Assembly (NCBI GenBank): GCA_030747575.1
Contig: JASLKI010000011.1
Coordinates: forward strand, 1-7,324
DNA length: 7,324 nt
Direction: 5' to 3'
Origin: Verrucomicrobiota bacterium
Lineage (GTDB): Bacteria > Verrucomicrobiota > Verrucomicrobiia > Limisphaerales > UBA1096
Shown: positions 5,676 through 7,324 of the stretch, in pieces
Layout of the letters: the number at the start of each line of letters is the position of its first letter
Numbering within the stretch: position 1 is the stretch's first letter
Translations under genes and position numbers: made by a program
Notes under the pieces: model-generated
The model's database searches: none
What the model was told of the DNA's origin: nothing
The model's input: only the letters and a program-made list of their open reading frames with translations

Positions 5676-6791
5676 ATGCTCGACGCCTCGCCGGCTGAGC
5701 CTGACAATCCGTCCGTGTCTTGGCTTTACAAGACGTTCGTTCGACCGAACTTTTTCAATCGCGACCCGGAGGAGGCGCACAATCTCGTCATCGGCCAGCT
5801 CGCCTGGGCGGCCCGACGCCGCTGGGCGCTGGGCTTGGCCGGGTGTTTTTTGGAAGGCCCGAAACTGCCGGTCGAGCTGTTCGGGTTGAAATTCCCCAAT
5901 CCGGTCGGTCTCGCCGCCGGCATGGACAAGGGAGGAACGGCTTTGCCGGTGTGGGCCGCGCTGGGCCTTGGCTTCAGCGAGTTGGGCGGCGTCACACAGC
6001 GCGAGCAGCCAGGCAATCCGCAGCCGCGAATGTTCCGCGTGGTCGAGGACGAGGCGCTCATCAACCGCATGGGCTTCAACAATCCCGGCGCGGACGCGAT
6101 GGCTGGACGGCTGCACGCCTGGCACGACTCCGGCGCCTGGCCAAGCCACCCGGTCGGCGTCAACCTCGGCAAATCCAAAGTCACGCCGCTCGCCGATGCG
6201 CCCGCCGATTACCGGTACTCGTTTGAGTTGCTGAAAAATCTTGCTGACTTTTTTGTCGTCAACGTCAGCTCGCCGAACACGCCGAACCTCCGGCAGTTGC
6301 AGGACAAATCCGCGCTGGCGGAAATCCTCGCCGCGTTGCAGGAGGCCAATGACGACAACCGGCCGATCCTCGTCAAGGTAGCGCCCGACCTCGGCTTCGA
6401 TGCGCTCGACGAGATTCTCGAGTTGGTCGAGCCGCACAACCTCGCCGGCATTGTCGCCACCAACACCACCATCGCGCGCCCCGCCGAGACCGGGCTTTAC
6501 GCCGAGACCGGCGGCTTGAGTGGCCGCCCGCTGGCCAGGCGCAGCACCGAAGTTATACGGCACCTTTACCGGCAGTCGGGTGGCCGAGTGCCGCTCATCG
6601 GCGTCGGCGGTATTTTTGACGCCGCTGATGCGTGGGAGAAAATCACCGCCGGTGCGTCGCTGCTACAGATTTATTCCGGCATGGTCTACGAGGGGCCGCA
6701 AATCACACGCGCCATTCTTAAGGGGCTGGCCAAGCGGCTGGCTCGCGAAGGTTTCACCGAGCTGCGCGAAGCCGTTGGTACGGAAAAATGA
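5676..6791 (+). CDS. pyrD: Dihydroorotate dehydrogenase (quinone), class 2
   Basis: PyrD oxidises dihydroorotate to orotate with FMN and passes electrons to membrane quinone, the fourth step of pyrimidine synthesis. Class 2 is shown by the N-terminal amphipathic segment (about 14-50, including N-R-D-P-E-E-A-H) and by a serine as catalytic base: Ser199 in N-V-S-S-P-N-T. Other signatures are G-L-A-A-G-M-D-K (78-85), I-N-R-M-G-F-N-N (129-136), G-V-N-L-G-K (161-166), K234 in V-K-V-A-P-D, A-T-N-T-T (261-265), G-G-L-S-G-R-P-L (279-286), I-G-V-G-G-I (308-313) and Q-I-Y-S-G (331-335). The FMN-contact Thr of E. coli (G-T-V-T-P) appears as Gly105 in G-G-V-T-Q. At 371 residues it is longer than E. coli PyrD (336); a GTG at 5715-5717 (codon 14) is a possible later start. 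No Shine-Dalgarno precedes either. It starts 13 bp after the protease stop and overlaps the next gene by 4 bp. Confidence 0.97.
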   Translation: MLDASPAEPDNPSVSWLYKTFVRPNFFNRDPEEAHNLVIGQLAWAARRRWALGLAGCFLEGPKLPVELFGLKFPNPVGLAAGMDKGGTALPVWAALGLGFSELGGVTQREQPGNPQPRMFRVVEDEALINRMGFNNPGADAMAGRLHAWHDSGAWPSHPVGVNLGKSKVTPLADAPADYRYSFELLKNLADFFVVNVSSPNTPNLRQLQDKSALAEILAALQEANDDNRPILVKVAPDLGFDALDEILELVEPHNLAGIVATNTTIARPAETGLYAETGGLSGRPLARRSTEVIRHLYRQSGGRVPLIGVGGIFDAADAWEKITAGASLLQIYSGMVYEGPQITRAILKGLAKRLAREGFTELREAVGTEK

Positions 6792-7324
6792 ACCTCACCT
6801 GGCCAAGTGCGCTGCTGCTGTTGGCTGCCTGGGCGACTCAGGCCGATGACGCCGACAAACTTCGGGCGCTTGGCGGCGGTGTGTTCACGAAAGGCGGCGC
6901 GGTCGCCGAGATCAGTCTCAACCGCTCGAGGATCACGGATGATCATCTGAAACTCGTCGCCAGTTTTGCGAATCTCACCGACCTCTCGCTCGAGCAAACC
7001 AAGATTGGCGACGCGGGACTTGCGCACCTCACCGGCTTGGCCAAGCTCGAGTGGCTCAACCTTTACCGCACCCAAGTTGGCGACGTGGGGCTAGCGCACT
7101 TGGTCAAGCTACCCCGGCTCCAGCATCTGCCCATCGGCGAGACGCGTGTGACCGACGCTGGCATGACGCACATTGCCAAGCTGAAGCGGCTCGTTTACCT
7201 CGGCCTGCGCGGCAACAAAATCGGCGACACGGCGATGGCGCACTTGGTCAAACTGCCGAAGCTGACCGGACTGCACCTCGGCGAGACGCGCCTCACCGAC
7301 AAGGGCACAAGGCAATTCGCCGCG
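6788..7324 (+). CDS. Secreted leucine-rich-repeat protein (3' truncated)
   Basis: The frame opens with ATG at 6788-6790, overlapping the pyrD stop as ATGA, and stays open for 179 codons to the window end. The N-terminus (M-N-L-T-W-P-S-A-L-L-L-L-A-A-W-A-T-Q-A) looks like a signal peptide with a cleavage site after A-T-Q-A, residue 19. From about residue 39 the protein is made of 24-residue units with the pattern L-x-x-L-x-L-x-x-T-x-I-x-D-x-G-L-x-H-L-x-x-L-x-x; units begin at about 39 (degenerate), 63, 87, 111, 135 and 159. This is the leucine-rich-repeat class seen in many planctomycete and verrucomicrobial exported proteins, where it probably mediates protein binding. No enzymatic domain is visible. 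Its actual function is unknown; export and coupling to pyrD by the stop/start overlap are inferred from sequence. Confidence 0.88.
   Translation, partial: MNLTWPSALLLLAAWATQADDADKLRALGGGVFTKGGAVAEISLNRSRITDDHLKLVASFANLTDLSLEQTKIGDAGLAHLTGLAKLEWLNLYRTQVGDVGLAHLVKLPRLQHLPIGETRVTDAGMTHIAKLKRLVYLGLRGNKIGDTAMAHLVKLPKLTGLHLGETRLTDKGTRQFAA
6902..7324 (+). repeat. 72-bp coding repeats of the LRR protein
   Basis: Units start at about 6902 (degenerate), 6974, 7046, 7118, 7190 and 7262, each 72 bp or 24 codons with no indels. Exact matches recur at twice the unit length: GCGCACTTGGTCAA at 7094 and 7238, and TCGGCGAGACGCG at 7134 and 7278. The array continues beyond the window. Confidence 0.85.
7035..7046. 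repeat. Palindrome GCTTGGCCAAGC within an LRR unit
   Basis: A 12-bp perfect copy encoding Leu-Ala-Lys-Leu at the junction of two LRR units. The equivalent places in later units read CTTGGTCAAG (7099-7108) and CTTGGTCAAA (7243-7252), so only this unit has the full palindrome. Confidence 0.7.

Noticed and set aside
4616..5707. Antisense open frame of 363 codons over the protease C-terminal region and pyrD start
   Set aside because: Its repetitive Leu/Val/Gly/Phe composition mirrors Lys, Asp and Glu codons of the sense strand; no domain is recognised.
1..7324. tRNA, rRNA, CRISPR array or insertion sequence
   Set aside because: No cloverleaf sequence, regularly spaced repeat-spacer pattern, transposase or terminal inverted repeats could be recognised on either strand by eye.

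Overview
The window reads as a GC-rich (roughly 60% or more, judged by eye) bacterial chromosome segment, densely coding, with weak or absent Shine-Dalgarno sequences. Two genes hint at the PVC group (Planctomycetota/Verrucomicrobiota). One is a full-length homologue of the eukaryotic giant protease tripeptidyl peptidase II (TPPII). The other is a secreted protein built of 24-residue leucine-rich repeats of the T-x-I-x-D-x-G-L-x-H-L type. This placement is inference from gene content; no rRNA or other marker is present.

Layout: (1) 2-439 (+) is the C-terminal end of a major facilitator transporter, cut by the window edge. (2) 452-1708 (-) is rmuC, convergent with the transporter. The two stop codons lie inside one 18-bp perfect palindrome at 437-454, which adjoins three tandem copies of the heptamer AGTGAGC. 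(3) 1709-1831 is a divergent intergenic region with candidate promoters facing both ways and copies of a recurring palindrome, CTTGGCCAAG. (4) 1832-5662 (+) is a 1276-residue TPPII-type S8 serine protease with an added N-terminal signal peptide. (5) 5676-6791 (+) is pyrD, class 2 (quinone-linked) dihydroorotate dehydrogenase. (6) 6788-7324 (+), overlapping the pyrD stop by ATGA, is the start of a secreted leucine-rich-repeat protein that runs off the window.

Genes 4 to 6 are on one strand with a gap of 13 bp and an overlap of 4 bp, so they are probably one transcription unit led by the protease. There is no obvious biochemical link between protease, pyrimidine synthesis enzyme and repeat protein, though protease and repeat protein both appear to be exported.

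The main points for a second look are: an exported TPPII in a bacterium; apparent loss in it of both glutamates that anchor the substrate N-terminus in eukaryotic TPPII; a highly over-represented palindrome CTTGGCCAAG in genes and spacers; use of that palindrome to supply both stop codons of a convergent gene pair; and its presence within the codons of the protease signal peptide.
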